A stretch of 64,000 nt of DNA from Frigidibacter sp. ROC022 (GCF_024723735.1 NZ_JANQDU010000002.1:697001-761000); one strand, 5' to 3'; counted from the stretch's first letter, positions 25,845-35,067 are shown. The notes: a model not told the origin generated them from the sequence alone. Numbers and translations are program-made.

Positions 25845-26624
25845 TCAGAGATGGAAGGTGTTGGTCTGGTCCAGGAAGTTCTTCAGATGCACGATGGTCT
25901 GACCGGGATCGGCAAAGATCACCGCGTAGAACGGGGGTTCATGGCTTCCCGGAACCTCGTCCTCGATCTCGAAGTCCAGCGCCACCTGGTGGTTCATGCC
26001 CGGCAGATTGGCGAAGGGTATTCCGTTCCACATGCCGCTGATCGGCCGATGAAGATGGCCGAAGAACAGCTGCCGGATCCCCGGACGGCCCGAGACGACC
26101 TCGGCGAAAGCAGCCTTGTCGCGCAGCGAAATCCGATCCATCCGCCGGATCCCGACATCGAATGGCGGATGGTGCATGAAGAGGTAGACGGGCTTCTCTC
26201 CGGCCCGGTCCAACTCGTCGGTCAACCAGCGCAGCCGTGCCGCATCGAGCTCGCCGTGATGGGCGCCCGGCACGTTTGTGTCCAGGCAAATGAAGCGACC
26301 AGCGGCGGTATCGACCGTGAACTGAACGTTTCCGTCACTGTCCACGGGATGGTCGGGAAAGGCCTTGCGGAACTCGCTGCGGCTATCGTGATTTCCGATC
26401 AGCAGATGGGTCGGCATCTCCAGCCCCTGCAGCATCTCGCGCAGACGGCGATAGGCCGCAGGATCACCCGAATGGGCGAGGTCGCCGGTGATCACGGCGC
26501 GGTCGGCATCCGCGTGTGTGCGCCTGATATCGGCGATGCAGGCGGCAAGCCGTTCCGCAGGGTCCAGCCCGTAAAGCGGACCGCCGGCATTCATGTGAAG
26601 ATCGGTGATCTGAAGGAATTTCAT
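25845..26624 (-). CDS. Calcineurin-like phosphodiesterase (class III cAMP PDE/GpdQ-like)
   Basis: Binuclear metallophosphoesterase of 259 residues. All family motifs are seen in order: D-x-H in ITDLHMN (residues 7-10), GD in VITGDLAH, GNHD in LIGNHDSR, then HH in FMHHPPFD and GHLH in FFGHLHRP. The size and YGLDPAERLAACIADI block match the CpdA/GpdQ group, which cleaves cyclic nucleotides or glycerophosphodiesters. Being encoded between the binding-protein gene and the HAD phosphatase gene favours a catabolic diesterase acting on the imported compound. Confidence 0.87.
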   Translation of the reverse strand: MKFLQITDLHMNAGGPLYGLDPAERLAACIADIRRTHADADRAVITGDLAHSGDPAAYRRLREMLQGLEMPTHLLIGNHDSRSEFRKAFPDHPVDSDGNVQFTVDTAAGRFICLDTNVPGAHHGELDAARLRWLTDELDRAGEKPVYLFMHHPPFDVGIRRMDRISLRDKAAFAEVVSGRPGIRQLFFGHLHRPISGMWNGIPFANLPGMNHQVALDFEIEDEVPGSHEPPFYAVIFADPGQTIVHLKNFLDQTNTFHL

Positions 26625-26693
26625 CTCGGGTCGCTTCCCGCAAGCCTGTCGGTTGGTGGGGCCCCAGCCAGGGCTGGAGCCCTCTTGATCGTC

Positions 26694-27950
26694 TCAGGGC
26701 ATCAGTCGCTGGACGTCGTCCGCCATCGCGGCCAGCCCCTCGGCCGGCGTGGCCGAACGGTTCGCAACGGATTGCAGGTGGTCCTTGATGACGTCGATGA
26801 TCTTCAGGTTGTTATCGCCCGGGAAGGCGTACCACGGCGTCATGTAGGGGGCCTGCCGAAGCGCGGTCAGGTGATTTGGGTGGTCATCATAGAAGAACTT
26901 GAGCAGGTCCGGATCCTCGGCCGGGGCCGAGTTCGGCGGCGCATAGCCGGTGCCCTTGACCATGATCGTCGCACCGACCGGTCCGGTGATGAACTTCATG
27001 AACTCCCAGGCCGCCGCCTGCTTTTCGGGGTCGGAAGCGAACATCATCGCCGCATTGCCGCCGGTCGGCAGACGCGGGTCCGGTCCGGCAAGCGGGAAGG
27101 GCCCGGTCTTCCAGGCGAACTTGCCGCCGACATTCTCGTCGGCCACCCGCAGCAGCGAGGTCGACTCGGTCCAGATGCCCATGTTGCCGGCGAAGAAGGT
27201 CTGCCGCGCGGCCTCCTGCGACAGATCCGGCATTTGGCCCTCGTCCAGGATACGCCCGAAGGTGGCCATCGCCCGCTGGCCGTTCTCGTCGTTGAATGCG
27301 ACTTCCGCCTCGTCCGGGGTGGTCATCGAGCCGCCGTGCGAGAACACCAGCGCCTGCCACATCCAGTTCCCGGTGATCGCCCAGGAATGGTAGATGCCGA
27401 CCTTGTCGTCGCCCAGTGCGTTGATGTCCTGCGCCAGCTTCAGCACGCCATCCCAGTCGGTCGGCAGATTGTCGGGATCGCCCCCGGCCTGTTCGACCAG
27501 GTCGGTGTTGTAGTAGATGATCGGCGTCGAGACCGCGAAGGCCATGCCATAGGTGCCCTCACCGAAGGTGCCGAGCGCCATCATCGAGTCCGAATACCCG
27601 CGCTCTGCCCAGTTCTCTTCCTTGGCGATGAAGGGCTTGAGATCGACCGCCAGCCCGCGATCGACGAACAGCCGCTGCAGGTTGATCGCCTGCATCGACA
27701 CGTCCGGCAGCTGATCCGTCACCGCCTGGCGCAGCGCGGTCTGGGCCCCGTCTTCATATTCCTTGTACGGTGCGCGGTAGACCACCTTGATGTCCGGGTT
27801 TTCCGCCTCGAAGGCGGTCTTCAGCTCGGCAAAGACGTCATCGAAGATGAAGGCCAGGGGATACTGCACTTCGATGGTGGTCTCGGCCATCCCTGCCATC
27901 GGCACAAGCGCCATCGTCGCGGCGGCTATCGTCGTCCTTACTTGTCTCAT
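26694..27950 (-). CDS. Extracellular solute-binding protein of a Ugp-like ABC importer
   Basis: Periplasmic receptor of 418 residues, solute-binding family 1, closest in style to UgpB (glycerol-3-phosphate and glycerophosphodiester receptors). The signal peptide ends MAGMAET. Notable blocks are TIEVQYPLAFIFDDVFAELKTAFEAENPDIKV, YGMAFAVSTPIIYYN and AAAWEFMKFITGPVGATIMVKGTGYAPP, the last being typical of UgpB. It lies downstream of the permease genes, after a 27-bp gap. The ligand is inferred from the neighbouring phosphodiesterase and phosphatase. Confidence 0.88.
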   Translation of the reverse strand: MRQVRTTIAAATMALVPMAGMAETTIEVQYPLAFIFDDVFAELKTAFEAENPDIKVVYRAPYKEYEDGAQTALRQAVTDQLPDVSMQAINLQRLFVDRGLAVDLKPFIAKEENWAERGYSDSMMALGTFGEGTYGMAFAVSTPIIYYNTDLVEQAGGDPDNLPTDWDGVLKLAQDINALGDDKVGIYHSWAITGNWMWQALVFSHGGSMTTPDEAEVAFNDENGQRAMATFGRILDEGQMPDLSQEAARQTFFAGNMGIWTESTSLLRVADENVGGKFAWKTGPFPLAGPDPRLPTGGNAAMMFASDPEKQAAAWEFMKFITGPVGATIMVKGTGYAPPNSAPAEDPDLLKFFYDDHPNHLTALRQAPYMTPWYAFPGDNNLKIIDVIKDHLQSVANRSATPAEGLAAMADDVQRLMP

Positions 27951-27977
27951 TCTTTCCTCCCAGGTTTCGGTTCTTGG

Positions 27978-28814
27978 TCAGCTTTTCATTCCGGTGAAGG
28001 TGATGCCTTCGATGAAGCGGCGCTGTGCCAGCAGGAAGCCGATGACCAGCGGCGTGATGGCAATGGTCGCCGCGGCCATCAGCGGGCCGTAGTTCGTGCC
28101 GGCCTCGTCCAGCTTGAAGTAGGCAATGCCCAGGGGCGGGGTGAACAGGTTGCGGTCACCGACCGCGATCAGCGGCCAGAAGTAATCGTTCCAATGCGCC
28201 ACGACCGAGAAGATGCCGAAGGCGATGACCGCCGGAACCGCCGTTGGCAGCATGACCCGCCAGACGATGCCGAACTCGCTCATCCCGTCGATCCGGGCGG
28301 CGTCGATGATGTCGTCGGGCACGGTCAGGAAGAACTGCCGCATCAGGAAGATGCCGAAGACCGAGATCGCGAAGGGCAGGATCAGCGAGGCATAGGTGTT
28401 CAGCAGTCCCAGCTTGAACAACAGCACATAGACCGGGATCGCGGTGGCGTGCATCGGGATCAGCAGACACAGCAGGACCGCGCCGAACATCAGGCCGCGG
28501 AACCGGAACCGGAGCTTGGCCAGCGCATATGCGGCGGGCAGCGCCACCAGAACCTGCAGGACGAAGATCGCCACGGTGACGATCACGCCGTTCAGCATGT
28601 AGAGAAGCAAGGGTGTGCTGGTCAGCGCGGCGCGGTAGTTCTCGACCGCGTACCAGGTCTTGGGCCAGAGGGTGAAATCCGCCGACAGGATCTCGCTCTG
28701 CGGCTTCAGCGAAGTGACGATCATCACGATGAAAGGCGACAGCATGATCAGCGCGCCAAAGAGCAGCACGACATGGCGCAGGATCGACGCAATGGGCCCG
28801 AGTTCCTGGTTCAT
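27978..28814 (-). CDS. Ugp/MalG-like ABC importer permease
   Basis: Inner-membrane subunit of 278 residues, MalG/UgpE type. The ATG at 28814 overlaps the preceding gene's stop (ATGA). Six helices are apparent; the EAA loop is DAARIDGMSEFGIVWRVMLPTAVPA, and the C-terminus ends RRFIEGITFTGMKS, the usual RFxxGlxxGAxKG-like tail of UgpE. Confidence 0.92.
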   Translation of the reverse strand: MNQELGPIASILRHVVLLFGALIMLSPFIVMIVTSLKPQSEILSADFTLWPKTWYAVENYRAALTSTPLLLYMLNGVIVTVAIFVLQVLVALPAAYALAKLRFRFRGLMFGAVLLCLLIPMHATAIPVYVLLFKLGLLNTYASLILPFAISVFGIFLMRQFFLTVPDDIIDAARIDGMSEFGIVWRVMLPTAVPAVIAFGIFSVVAHWNDYFWPLIAVGDRNLFTPPLGIAYFKLDEAGTNYGPLMAAATIAITPLVIGFLLAQRRFIEGITFTGMKS

Positions 28815-29740
28815 GCGTAATGTGTCCTTTTGTCGAGAACGAAGACCTTCAACGCCGACAGCGCCAGAACGAAGAGCAGGAAGATCACCGTCAGCGCCGC
28901 GGCATAGCCGGTGCGGAAGAACGAGAAACCCTCGGTGTACATCGTGTGAAGCAGCACTTCGGACGCCTTGTTCGGGCCGCCCTTGGTGATGACCTGAACC
29001 GTGTCGAAGACCTGGAACGACCGGATCGAGGTGATGACGATCACGAACAGTGTCACCGGCCCCAGCATCGGCCAGGTGACCAGCCGGAACCGGTCCAGCG
29101 CACGGTTGGCGCCATCGACAGAGGCGGCCTCGTAGAGATCGGAGGGGATCGCGGTGAGCCCGGCCATGAACAGCACCATGTTGAAGCCGATGCTCTGCCA
29201 GATTCCGATGCCGCAAAGCGTGAACAGCACCAGCGAGGGATTCTGCAGCCAGCTCTGGCCGGGGATGCCAATGGCCTCCAATGTCAGATTGACCACGCCG
29301 AACTGCGGATGCAGCATGAATTCCCAGACGATGGCCATCGCAATCAGGGTGGCCATGACGGGAAGGAAATAGACCGCCCGGTAGAAACCGCGCATCCGCC
29401 GGTCGGCCTCGATCAGCAAGGCCGCGCCAAGCCCCAGCAGGACCGAACAGGGGACCACCACGCCGACATAGATCAGCGTGTTCGCCAGCGATTTCTGGAA
29501 CGTGCGATCGCCGAACATCTCGGCATAGTTGTGCAGCCCGACAAAGCTCAGGCTGGCAGCGCCGAGTTGGTAATCCGTCAGCGACAACAGGATGACGACG
29601 ACCATCGGGCCGATCAGGAAGATCAGCATCAGGATCAACGCCGGCCCGGCCAGCGCGGCGGCCACCGGGTCAAACCAGCGCAATCCGCCCCTCCCGGCAC
29701 CGCCCCGGACAGCCGGCCTGGAATACGCCTGATCAGCCAT
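28811..29740 (-). CDS. Ugp/MalF-like ABC importer permease
   Basis: Partner permease of 309 residues, UgpA type. The start MADQAYSRPAV at 29740 overlaps the ATPase gene by 8 bp. Visible are the N-terminal helix block ALAGPALILMLIFLIGPMVVVILLSL, the conserved periplasmic GLHNYAEMFGD, the EAA loop EAASVDGANRALDRFRLVTWPML, and the GGPNKASEVLLHTMYTEGF block found throughout UgpA. Confidence 0.92.
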   Translation of the reverse strand: MADQAYSRPAVRGGAGRGGLRWFDPVAAALAGPALILMLIFLIGPMVVVILLSLTDYQLGAASLSFVGLHNYAEMFGDRTFQKSLANTLIYVGVVVPCSVLLGLGAALLIEADRRMRGFYRAVYFLPVMATLIAMAIVWEFMLHPQFGVVNLTLEAIGIPGQSWLQNPSLVLFTLCGIGIWQSIGFNMVLFMAGLTAIPSDLYEAASVDGANRALDRFRLVTWPMLGPVTLFVIVITSIRSFQVFDTVQVITKGGPNKASEVLLHTMYTEGFSFFRTGYAAALTVIFLLFVLALSALKVFVLDKRTHYA

Positions 29741-30938
29741 GGGCCCGCCTCCGCGCGTCACTGGCCAGCAGCGCGATCCTCCGACCCTCGGCGTCGAAGA
29801 CATAGACATGTTCGACCGGCAGGCCGACCTCGGCCGCTTCCCCGACCGCAAGCCGCCCGGCGATGCCGGGATCCTGTCGGACGATCAGCGGCTCGGCAGA
29901 ACCCTCGGTAGCGACATAGAGGAACAGATCCGAACCGAGATTCTCGCGATGCACGAGCCGTCCCGACACCCGGGGCGCAGCCACGGCGGGATCAAGCGTC
30001 GCACGGTTTGGACGGATCGCCACCTGAACCGACGTGCCATCGGCCAAGCCGGTCGCCAGCGGCAACACCACCCCGGCCGCCGCGATGCCGCCGCCCTGCA
30101 CGCGGCCGTCCAGAACGTTGATCCGCGGACTGCCGACAAACCGCGCCACGGCAAGATCGGCCGGGTCATCGTAGATCTCCTCGGGCGGCGCGATCTGCAG
30201 CGGCATGCCGTTCATCATGACCACCACCCGGTCCGACATGGTCATCGCCTCGGCCTGATCGTGGGTGACATAGATGAAGGTCACGCCCAGGCTTCGGTGC
30301 AACTGGGCGATCTCCGCCCGCATGTGGACCCGCAGTTCCGCGTCAAGATTTGACAGCGGCTCGTCCATCAGGAACACCCGGGGCTTGCGCACCATCGCCC
30401 GGCCTAGCGCAACCCGTTGCTTTTGACCGCCCGAAAGCTGCCCCGGCTTGCGGTCCAGAAGGGGTTCAATCTTCAGCAGCGCGGCGACGTCACGCACCGC
30501 GCGATCCGCCTCCCGCACCGCCCGGCGCGCGGATGCGCTCAGAAGCCGCGCACCCGGCAGCCGCTGAACTGCCGACAACTCCCGCATCCGCAGCGGCACC
30601 GCGATGTTCTCGCGTACTGTCAGATGTGGATAGAGCGCATAGGACTGAAAAACCATCGCGATGTCCCGGGCGCTCGGGCGCATTTCATCCACCGAGCCCC
30701 CGTCGATCAGGATTTCACCGCCGTCCTGCCGCTCCAATCCGGCGACGATCCGCATGAGCGTGGACTTGCCACAGCCCGAGGGGCCGAGGATCGTGACGAA
30801 CTCTCCGGGCGCAATCCGGAGATCGACGCCCTTCAGGACCGAAACCGCGCCAAAGCTCTTGGTGAGCCCGCGGATCTCAACGGCACCGCGACGACTTGCA
30901 TGCCCGGCGCAGCTGGACTGCTGGTCCGTTTCGCTCAT
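29733..30938 (-). CDS. Ugp/MalK-like ABC importer ATPase, with an insertion in the helical domain
   Basis: ATPase of 401 residues and first gene of the leftward importer operon. The start MSETDQQ at 30938 has a GGGGAG ribosome-binding site. Walker A is [13 protein letters not shown]-loop VFQSYALYPHLTV, signature LSGGQKQRVALGRAM, Walker B VFLMDEPLSNLD and H-loop VTHDQAEAM; the C-terminal OB-fold (TOBE) regulatory domain is present from about residue 280. Between MRMREL and the segment EADRAVRDVAALL lies an insertion of roughly 18 residues (SAVQRLPGARLLSASARRAV) that usual UgpC/MalK proteins lack. It may be cosmetic or could alter coupling. Confidence 0.9.
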   Translation of the reverse strand: MSETDQQSSCAGHASRRGAVEIRGLTKSFGAVSVLKGVDLRIAPGEFVTILGPSGCGKSTLMRIVAGLERQDGGEILIDGGSVDEMRPSARDIAMVFQSYALYPHLTVRENIAVPLRMRELSAVQRLPGARLLSASARRAVREADRAVRDVAALLKIEPLLDRKPGQLSGGQKQRVALGRAMVRKPRVFLMDEPLSNLDAELRVHMRAEIAQLHRSLGVTFIYVTHDQAEAMTMSDRVVVMMNGMPLQIAPPEEIYDDPADLAVARFVGSPRINVLDGRVQGGGIAAAGVVLPLATGLADGTSVQVAIRPNRATLDPAVAAPRVSGRLVHRENLGSDLFLYVATEGSAEPLIVRQDPGIAGRLAVGEAAEVGLPVEHVYVFDAEGRRIALLASDARRRAHG

Positions 30939-31322
30939 CTCCCCACCCTTCTCCTGGCATCCGGATCCGCGGCCCCGGAACTGGTGCAGGCCGCGGTTCT
31001 GCATGAATTGAGTATTTCTCACTCCCTGCTATTCTGTCAATGAAATATTCTTACCGTCGCCGGCAGGGCGTTCGGAGGACAGATGCAAACCAGTCCTTGC
31101 CAGGCCAATCCGGCTGAAGGTCCACAACGTGGAGATGCGCTTCGAGGGTGAGGCGACAGCGGCAAGGGCAACTCGCCCTTGATCAGCGAATAGGTTCGCC
31201 TGCCGCCGCGAACCCGGGGACGTCGGCGAGTCACGCCGGGCGCGGGCGAGCCCGACCTCGTCGAGCAGGGTAGCCCGCGTCACGCAGCCACCCGTGGCGC
31301 ACGCGCCAGTGGCTCACCCAAC
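30939..31322. other. Intergenic region, 384 bp, promoter of the importer operon
   Basis: The part at 30990-31045 is the promoter area of the leftward importer operon. From 31050 to 31320, downstream of the LysR gene, no gene, terminator or RNA is convincing. Confidence 0.5.
31011..31040 (-). promoter_or_regulatory. Sigma-70-type promoter of the Ugp-like importer operon with overlapping dyad
   Basis: Read leftward, TTGACA (31035-31040) and AATACT (31011-31016) are separated by 18 bp, and the start codon at 30938 is about 65 bp further on. The -10 box overlaps a short dyad, TGAG-AAATA-CTCA, a position suited to a repressor such as the RpiR protein encoded at the far end of the operon. Confidence 0.6.
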
Positions 31323-32261
31323 TCACCCGTTCGGGTTTCCCGGGAAACTTCCAAGGGACATATCGACCATCTCGGCCAGTTGCGCCCAGACCCACAGGTC
31401 GGTCGGGCCGGGTGTCCCGAATGCGAACCGGACCGCCGTCACGTCGAGCGTGCAGTCCGGCAGGTTGGCGCAGAGCGAGCGCATCGACCCGTCTGCCAAT
31501 CGGGCGGCAATCAGGGACTCCGGCACCCATGCCACACCGGTCCCGGCCATCGCCATTTCCAGCGCCGCCAGCGTCAGGGCCGTTTCGGCATAGGCCTGCG
31601 GGCGGACCCGTTCCTCCAGCCGCGGCCAGATCAGGCGGTTCATGACCTGACCCAGGAAGACCCCGGTCGGATAGGCGATATGGCGCAGAACGCCCGCGTC
31701 GAGCCCGGCAAGCACCTCTGCGGCCGCGTCTGACGAAATCACCGGGATCAGGCGATCGGTGCCGATGGTCAGGGACTGGATGTGGTCGCCGCGCACCGGA
31801 TGCTCGTGCCCCGGCAGGCGATAGACGATCGCCAGGTCGGCCTGACGTGCCAGGAGCTGAGCAAAGCATTCGTCGAGATTCGCCGAGCGCAGGCGCACGA
31901 AGACATCATCATCCCGGCCGCGGAGATAGCCGATCAGGGCCGGCGCCAGGGAGGTCGTCAACGCATGCTGGCTTGCAACCACGATCCGCTTGCCGGACTT
32001 CCTGTCGCCGTGCCGCAAATCCTCGACCAGTTGCCGCAGCATACCTGTCAGGGCGGCAATCTGCTCGCGCTGCGCAAGCGTGGTCGCAGTGAGATGCACG
32101 GGCTTGCGGCTGCGGTCGAACAGCTCGACGCCGACATAGTCCTCGATGGAGCGTATGCGCCGCGAAAATGCCGATTGCGTCAGTCTCCGGCGTTCGGCCG
32201 CCTCGCTGAACGAACCGGTCGCAGCCACTGCCAGAATGTCTTCAAGCCATTCGAGACGCAT
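31323..32261 (-). CDS. LysR-family regulator divergent from the cysteate lyase-like gene
   Basis: LysR-type regulator of 312 residues. The N-terminal HTH covers about residues 1-60 (MRLEWLEDILAVAATGSFSEAAERRRLTQSAFSRRIRSIEDYVGVELFDRS) and is followed by the two-lobed effector domain. It is divergent from the PLP lyase gene at 32379 with a 117-bp gap containing a 15-bp dyad. The usual LysR arrangement makes it the activator of that gene, probably with the lyase substrate or a related amino acid as effector. Confidence 0.9.
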   Translation of the reverse strand: MRLEWLEDILAVAATGSFSEAAERRRLTQSAFSRRIRSIEDYVGVELFDRSRKPVHLTATTLAQREQIAALTGMLRQLVEDLRHGDRKSGKRIVVASQHALTTSLAPALIGYLRGRDDDVFVRLRSANLDECFAQLLARQADLAIVYRLPGHEHPVRGDHIQSLTIGTDRLIPVISSDAAAEVLAGLDAGVLRHIAYPTGVFLGQVMNRLIWPRLEERVRPQAYAETALTLAALEMAMAGTGVAWVPESLIAARLADGSMRSLCANLPDCTLDVTAVRFAFGTPGPTDLWVWAQLAEMVDMSLGSFPGNPNG

Positions 32262-32301
32262 CTCCGCGCCTTTCTCTCAAGTTGCGAAAATTGCATGATA
32301 C

Positions 32302-32316
32302 TTCGAGAATTTCGAA
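32302..32316. promoter_or_regulatory. LysR-type dyad in the divergent lysR/lyase region
   Basis: TTCGA-GAATT-TCGAA is a perfect 5-bp dyad around 5 bp, a 15-bp unit that contains the T-N11-A pattern of LysR sites. It lies 40 bp from the regulator start and 62 bp from the lyase start. Confidence 0.5.
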
Positions 32317-32378
32317 TTTGAAATCCGCGCGGGATGGGGAGATGGTCGCCATGCGCCCATTCCTGGAAGGATCGTCTC

Positions 32379-33401
32379 ATGCATCTGGCCCGCTTTCCCC
32401 GTGTCTTTCTCGCCCATTTGCCGACTCCGCTCGAGCGGCTCGACCGGCTGAGCCATGAGCTGGGGGGCGTGGAAATCTGGATAAAGCGCGACGACTGCAC
32501 CGGGCTTTCTTCAGGCGGGAACAAGACCCGCAAGCTGGAATTCCTGATGGCCGAGGCCCGGAAAATCGGCGCCGACCTGGTGATCACCCAGGGTGCCACG
32601 CAGTCGAACCACGCCCGGCAGACGGCAGCGGCCGCGGCAAAGCTGGGGATGGCCTGCCATCTCTTGCTGGAAGACAGGACCGGGTCGAACGACGCCAACT
32701 ACAACAACAACGGCAACGTGCTGCTGGACCATCTGCACGGCGCTTCGGTCGAGAAACGCGCAGGCGGGACCGATATGGCCCTGGCAATGGAAGAGGTGGC
32801 AGAGGCCCGGCGCAAGGAAGGAAAGACCGTCTATGTCATCCCGGGCGGCGGATCCAACCCGACCGGTGCTCTGGGCTATGTCAATTGTGCCTTCGAACTG
32901 GTGTCGCAGGCCAATGACCGGGCATTGGTGATCGATCATATCGTCACGGCGACGGGCAGCGCCGGCACCCAGGCCGGGCTGGTCTGCGGCCTGAAGGCGC
33001 TGAACGCGGGAATCCCGCTGACCGGCATCGGCGTGCGGGCTCCGAAACAGAAGCAGGAAGAGGCGGTCTTCAACCTGGCCGCGAAGACCGCCGAGAAGCT
33101 CGGCTGCCCCGGAGTCGTGGCACGGGCCGATGTGGTGGCCGACAGCGATTATGTCGGCGCCGGTTACGGCATCCCGGGCGAGGACACGATCGAGGCGATC
33201 CGGATGTTCGCCGAACTGGAAGGCATCCTGCTGGACCCGGTCTATTCCGGCAAGGGCGCGGCGGGACTGATCGACTATTGCCGCAAGGGTCGGTTCACCA
33301 GGGGCGAGCGGGTAGTGTTCCTGCATACCGGCGGTTCGGCCGGCCTGTTCGGTTACGATTCTGCCTTCGCGGATGACGCCCGGCGCGTCACGACGGCGTG
33401 A
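32379..33401 (+). CDS. cuyA: PLP-dependent lyase of the D-cysteine desulfhydrase family, probably L-cysteate sulfo-lyase
   Basis: PLP enzyme of 340 residues in the ACC deaminase/D-cysteine desulfhydrase family. The PLP Lys is in [12 protein letters not shown] (K49), the strand [22 protein letters not shown] and the PLP-phosphate loop [11 protein letters not shown] are intact, and [11 protein letters not shown] closes the fold. The N-terminus [24 protein letters not shown] and the [20 protein letters not shown] block resemble what I recall of CuyA proteins of marine Rhodobacteraceae, which release sulfite, ammonia and pyruvate from L-cysteate. D-cysteine desulfhydrase is the alternative. No sulfite exporter gene is adjacent. 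A LysR regulator is divergent and a racemase-like gene follows on the same strand after 167 bp. Confidence 0.8.
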   Translation: MHLARFPRVFLAHLPTPLERLDRLSHELGGVEIWIKRDDCTGLSSGGNKTRKLEFLMAEARKIGADLVITQGATQSNHARQTAAAAAKLGMACHLLLEDRTGSNDANYNNNGNVLLDHLHGASVEKRAGGTDMALAMEEVAEARRKEGKTVYVIPGGGSNPTGALGYVNCAFELVSQANDRALVIDHIVTATGSAGTQAGLVCGLKALNAGIPLTGIGVRAPKQKQEEAVFNLAAKTAEKLGCPGVVARADVVADSDYVGAGYGIPGEDTIEAIRMFAELEGILLDPVYSGKGAAGLIDYCRKGRFTRGERVVFLHTGGSAGLFGYDSAFADDARRVTTA

Positions 33402-33568
33402 CCGGCGATGGTCCGTCTCCCCATTTCAGGGCATGTCCCGCAGAAGGTCTCGACCCCCGGACCGGCGATGGACCCGATTGGGGTTTCGCGATGCGGCGGG
33501 CGGCGGGATGGCCGTAATCAGGGCCCGGCAGGCGGGGAATGGGCCGGTCCGGTCGAAGCGGGGTCGTC

Positions 33569-34291
33569 ATGGGACTGAAGCCGGTGGGCATTCTGGGGGG
33601 AATGGGCCCCGAAGCCACGGTCCTTCTCATGCAGAAGGTCATCGCCGCAGTCCGGGCCGATGACGATGCCGACCATGTTCCGCTGATCGTCGATCAGAAT
33701 CCGCAGGTGCCGTCGCGGTTGAAGCATCTGCTGGAGGGCAACGGCGAAGACCCCGGCCCGGTGTTGGCGGCCATGGCAAGACGGTTGGAGGCCGCCGGTG
33801 CCAGGGCATTGGCGATCCCCTGCAATACCGCGCATCATTTTGCCTCGAGCGTCCGCGAAGCCAGCGCGCTGCCGTTTCTCGACATGATCGCGCTGTCGAC
33901 GGACCGCGCCGCCGCCATGTTGCCCGAGGGCCGCCGGGTCGGCATCCTCGCATCGCCGGCTGTGCGCCGTGTCGGGCTGTTCCAATCAGCCCTGGCCGCG
34001 AAGGGGCTGACGGCGGTCTATCCCACCGACGAGGCGGCGCAGGTCGCGGCGATCCGCCGGATCAAGGCGTCCGGCGCCGACGACACCGCCCGCGCGCTTC
34101 TGCGCCAGGCATCGGCGGATCTTCTGGAACAGGGCGCGGTGGTCCAGATGGTGGCCTGCACCGAGTTCTCGCTGATCGCCGGGGAGGTGGCGCCCGGCGT
34201 GCGCAGCTTCGATACCCTCGACGGGCTCGTCTCGGCCATCGTCGCCTTTTCCGGCGTCCCCCGCGAACGCATCCAGCAGTTCGCCGTCTGA
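33569..34291 (+). CDS. Aspartate/glutamate/hydantoin racemase family protein (YgeA-like)
   Basis: Cofactor-independent racemase-type protein of 240 residues. Both catalytic Cys are present: C85 in AIPCNTAHH and C197 in MVACTEFS. The N-terminal VGILGGMGPEATVLLMQKVI is the standard aspartate-racemase opening. It begins at an ATG preceded by GGGG rather than a strong SD. It lies downstream of the CuyA-like gene; a racemase for cysteate, aspartate or a related acidic amino acid would make D- and L-isomers both usable, but this is inference. Confidence 0.87.
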   Translation: MGLKPVGILGGMGPEATVLLMQKVIAAVRADDDADHVPLIVDQNPQVPSRLKHLLEGNGEDPGPVLAAMARRLEAAGARALAIPCNTAHHFASSVREASALPFLDMIALSTDRAAAMLPEGRRVGILASPAVRRVGLFQSALAAKGLTAVYPTDEAAQVAAIRRIKASGADDTARALLRQASADLLEQGAVVQMVACTEFSLIAGEVAPGVRSFDTLDGLVSAIVAFSGVPRERIQQFAV

Positions 34292-34705
34292 GCACGAAAC
34301 GCACCCGCCACGCGTGCCTTCAGGCAGTCCCGTGGCGCGATCCGGGAAAACGGGGGTCGACCGCACAGCGCGACCGGATACAACGTTCCGATGGCCATGC
34401 ATCGTCCCGATGACGTCACCGGCCCGTCCTCGTGAGACAGCCGGGAAAATCCAGATTCCGGCGCGCGGTTGATGACCGGTGCTGATCGCAGATGGCGGCG
34501 TGGTGTGACGGCCTCCAACACCGTGGTGCGCGCACTCATGGGTCACGCCGGGGTGGACGGCTGGATGTGCCCATATCGGCAATGCTGCGGCGCGCCCGAC
34601 CCTCGTCCCGCGCGGCATGTTCCCGGTCCAGTTCGCCAGAAACTCGCCGCCCGCATTCGCATCTGTATAGGCCTAAACAAAGCAAACTGATGGACGTGGT
34701 TTCTG
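34292..34705. other. Intergenic region, 414 bp, between the racemase gene and the IS element
   Basis: I find no gene with a ribosome-binding site or family character. No terminator with a T-tract is apparent. The region abuts the left end of the insertion sequence at 34706. Confidence 0.45.
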
Positions 34706-34707
34706 GG

Positions 34708-35067
34708 TCATGTTGAAAAGTGGCAGCGCCAAAGGCGGATGGACGTGATGTCGACGAACCCCAGGAAGCTCTCAGCCGTCTTATGGTAGCGTGTTGCGAC
34801 GCGTCTGGCGTTCTTGAGTTTGTTGAAGCGCCGCTCGACCAGGTTGCGCAGGCGACAGAGCGAGCGGTCCATGCCGATGCGTTTCTTTCGGGATTTGCGC
34901 ATCGGGATGACCGGCAGAACATCGCGCTTTTCCATTTTCGCCCTGATGCTATCGGTGTCATATCCGCGATCCGCCAGCTGCACACTGGGACTGGGCAGGT
35001 TGTCGGCCATGACCAGATCGAAGCCGAGATGGTCGGATGTCTGCCCCGGCGTGATCTCTGTCCTCAT
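34708..35067 (-). CDS. IS5-family transposase, second part (OrfB)
   Basis: 119-residue frame holding the C-terminal part of the transposase: ADRGYDTDSIR supplies the second catalytic Asp and LVERRFNKLKNARRVATRYHKTAESFLGF the Glu. It starts with an ATG overlapping the first frame's stop region by 4 bp. Reading this frame upstream of its ATG, across the first ORF, gives RQGFGRSRGGFTTKIHLLVN, the normal IS5 core, so the two frames form one protein if the ribosome shifts by -1 near 35149-35156. Confidence 0.8.
   Translation of the reverse strand: MRTEITPGQTSDHLGFDLVMADNLPSPSVQLADRGYDTDSIRAKMEKRDVLPVIPMRKSRKKRIGMDRSLCRLRNLVERRFNKLKNARRVATRYHKTAESFLGFVDITSIRLWRCHFST

Noticed and set aside
25668-28820. 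A rightward open frame of about 1050 codons opposite the Ugp-like importer genes
   Set aside because: It lies antisense to several well-supported genes and its translation is rich in H, R, G and P with no family features, as expected for shadow frames in GC-rich DNA.
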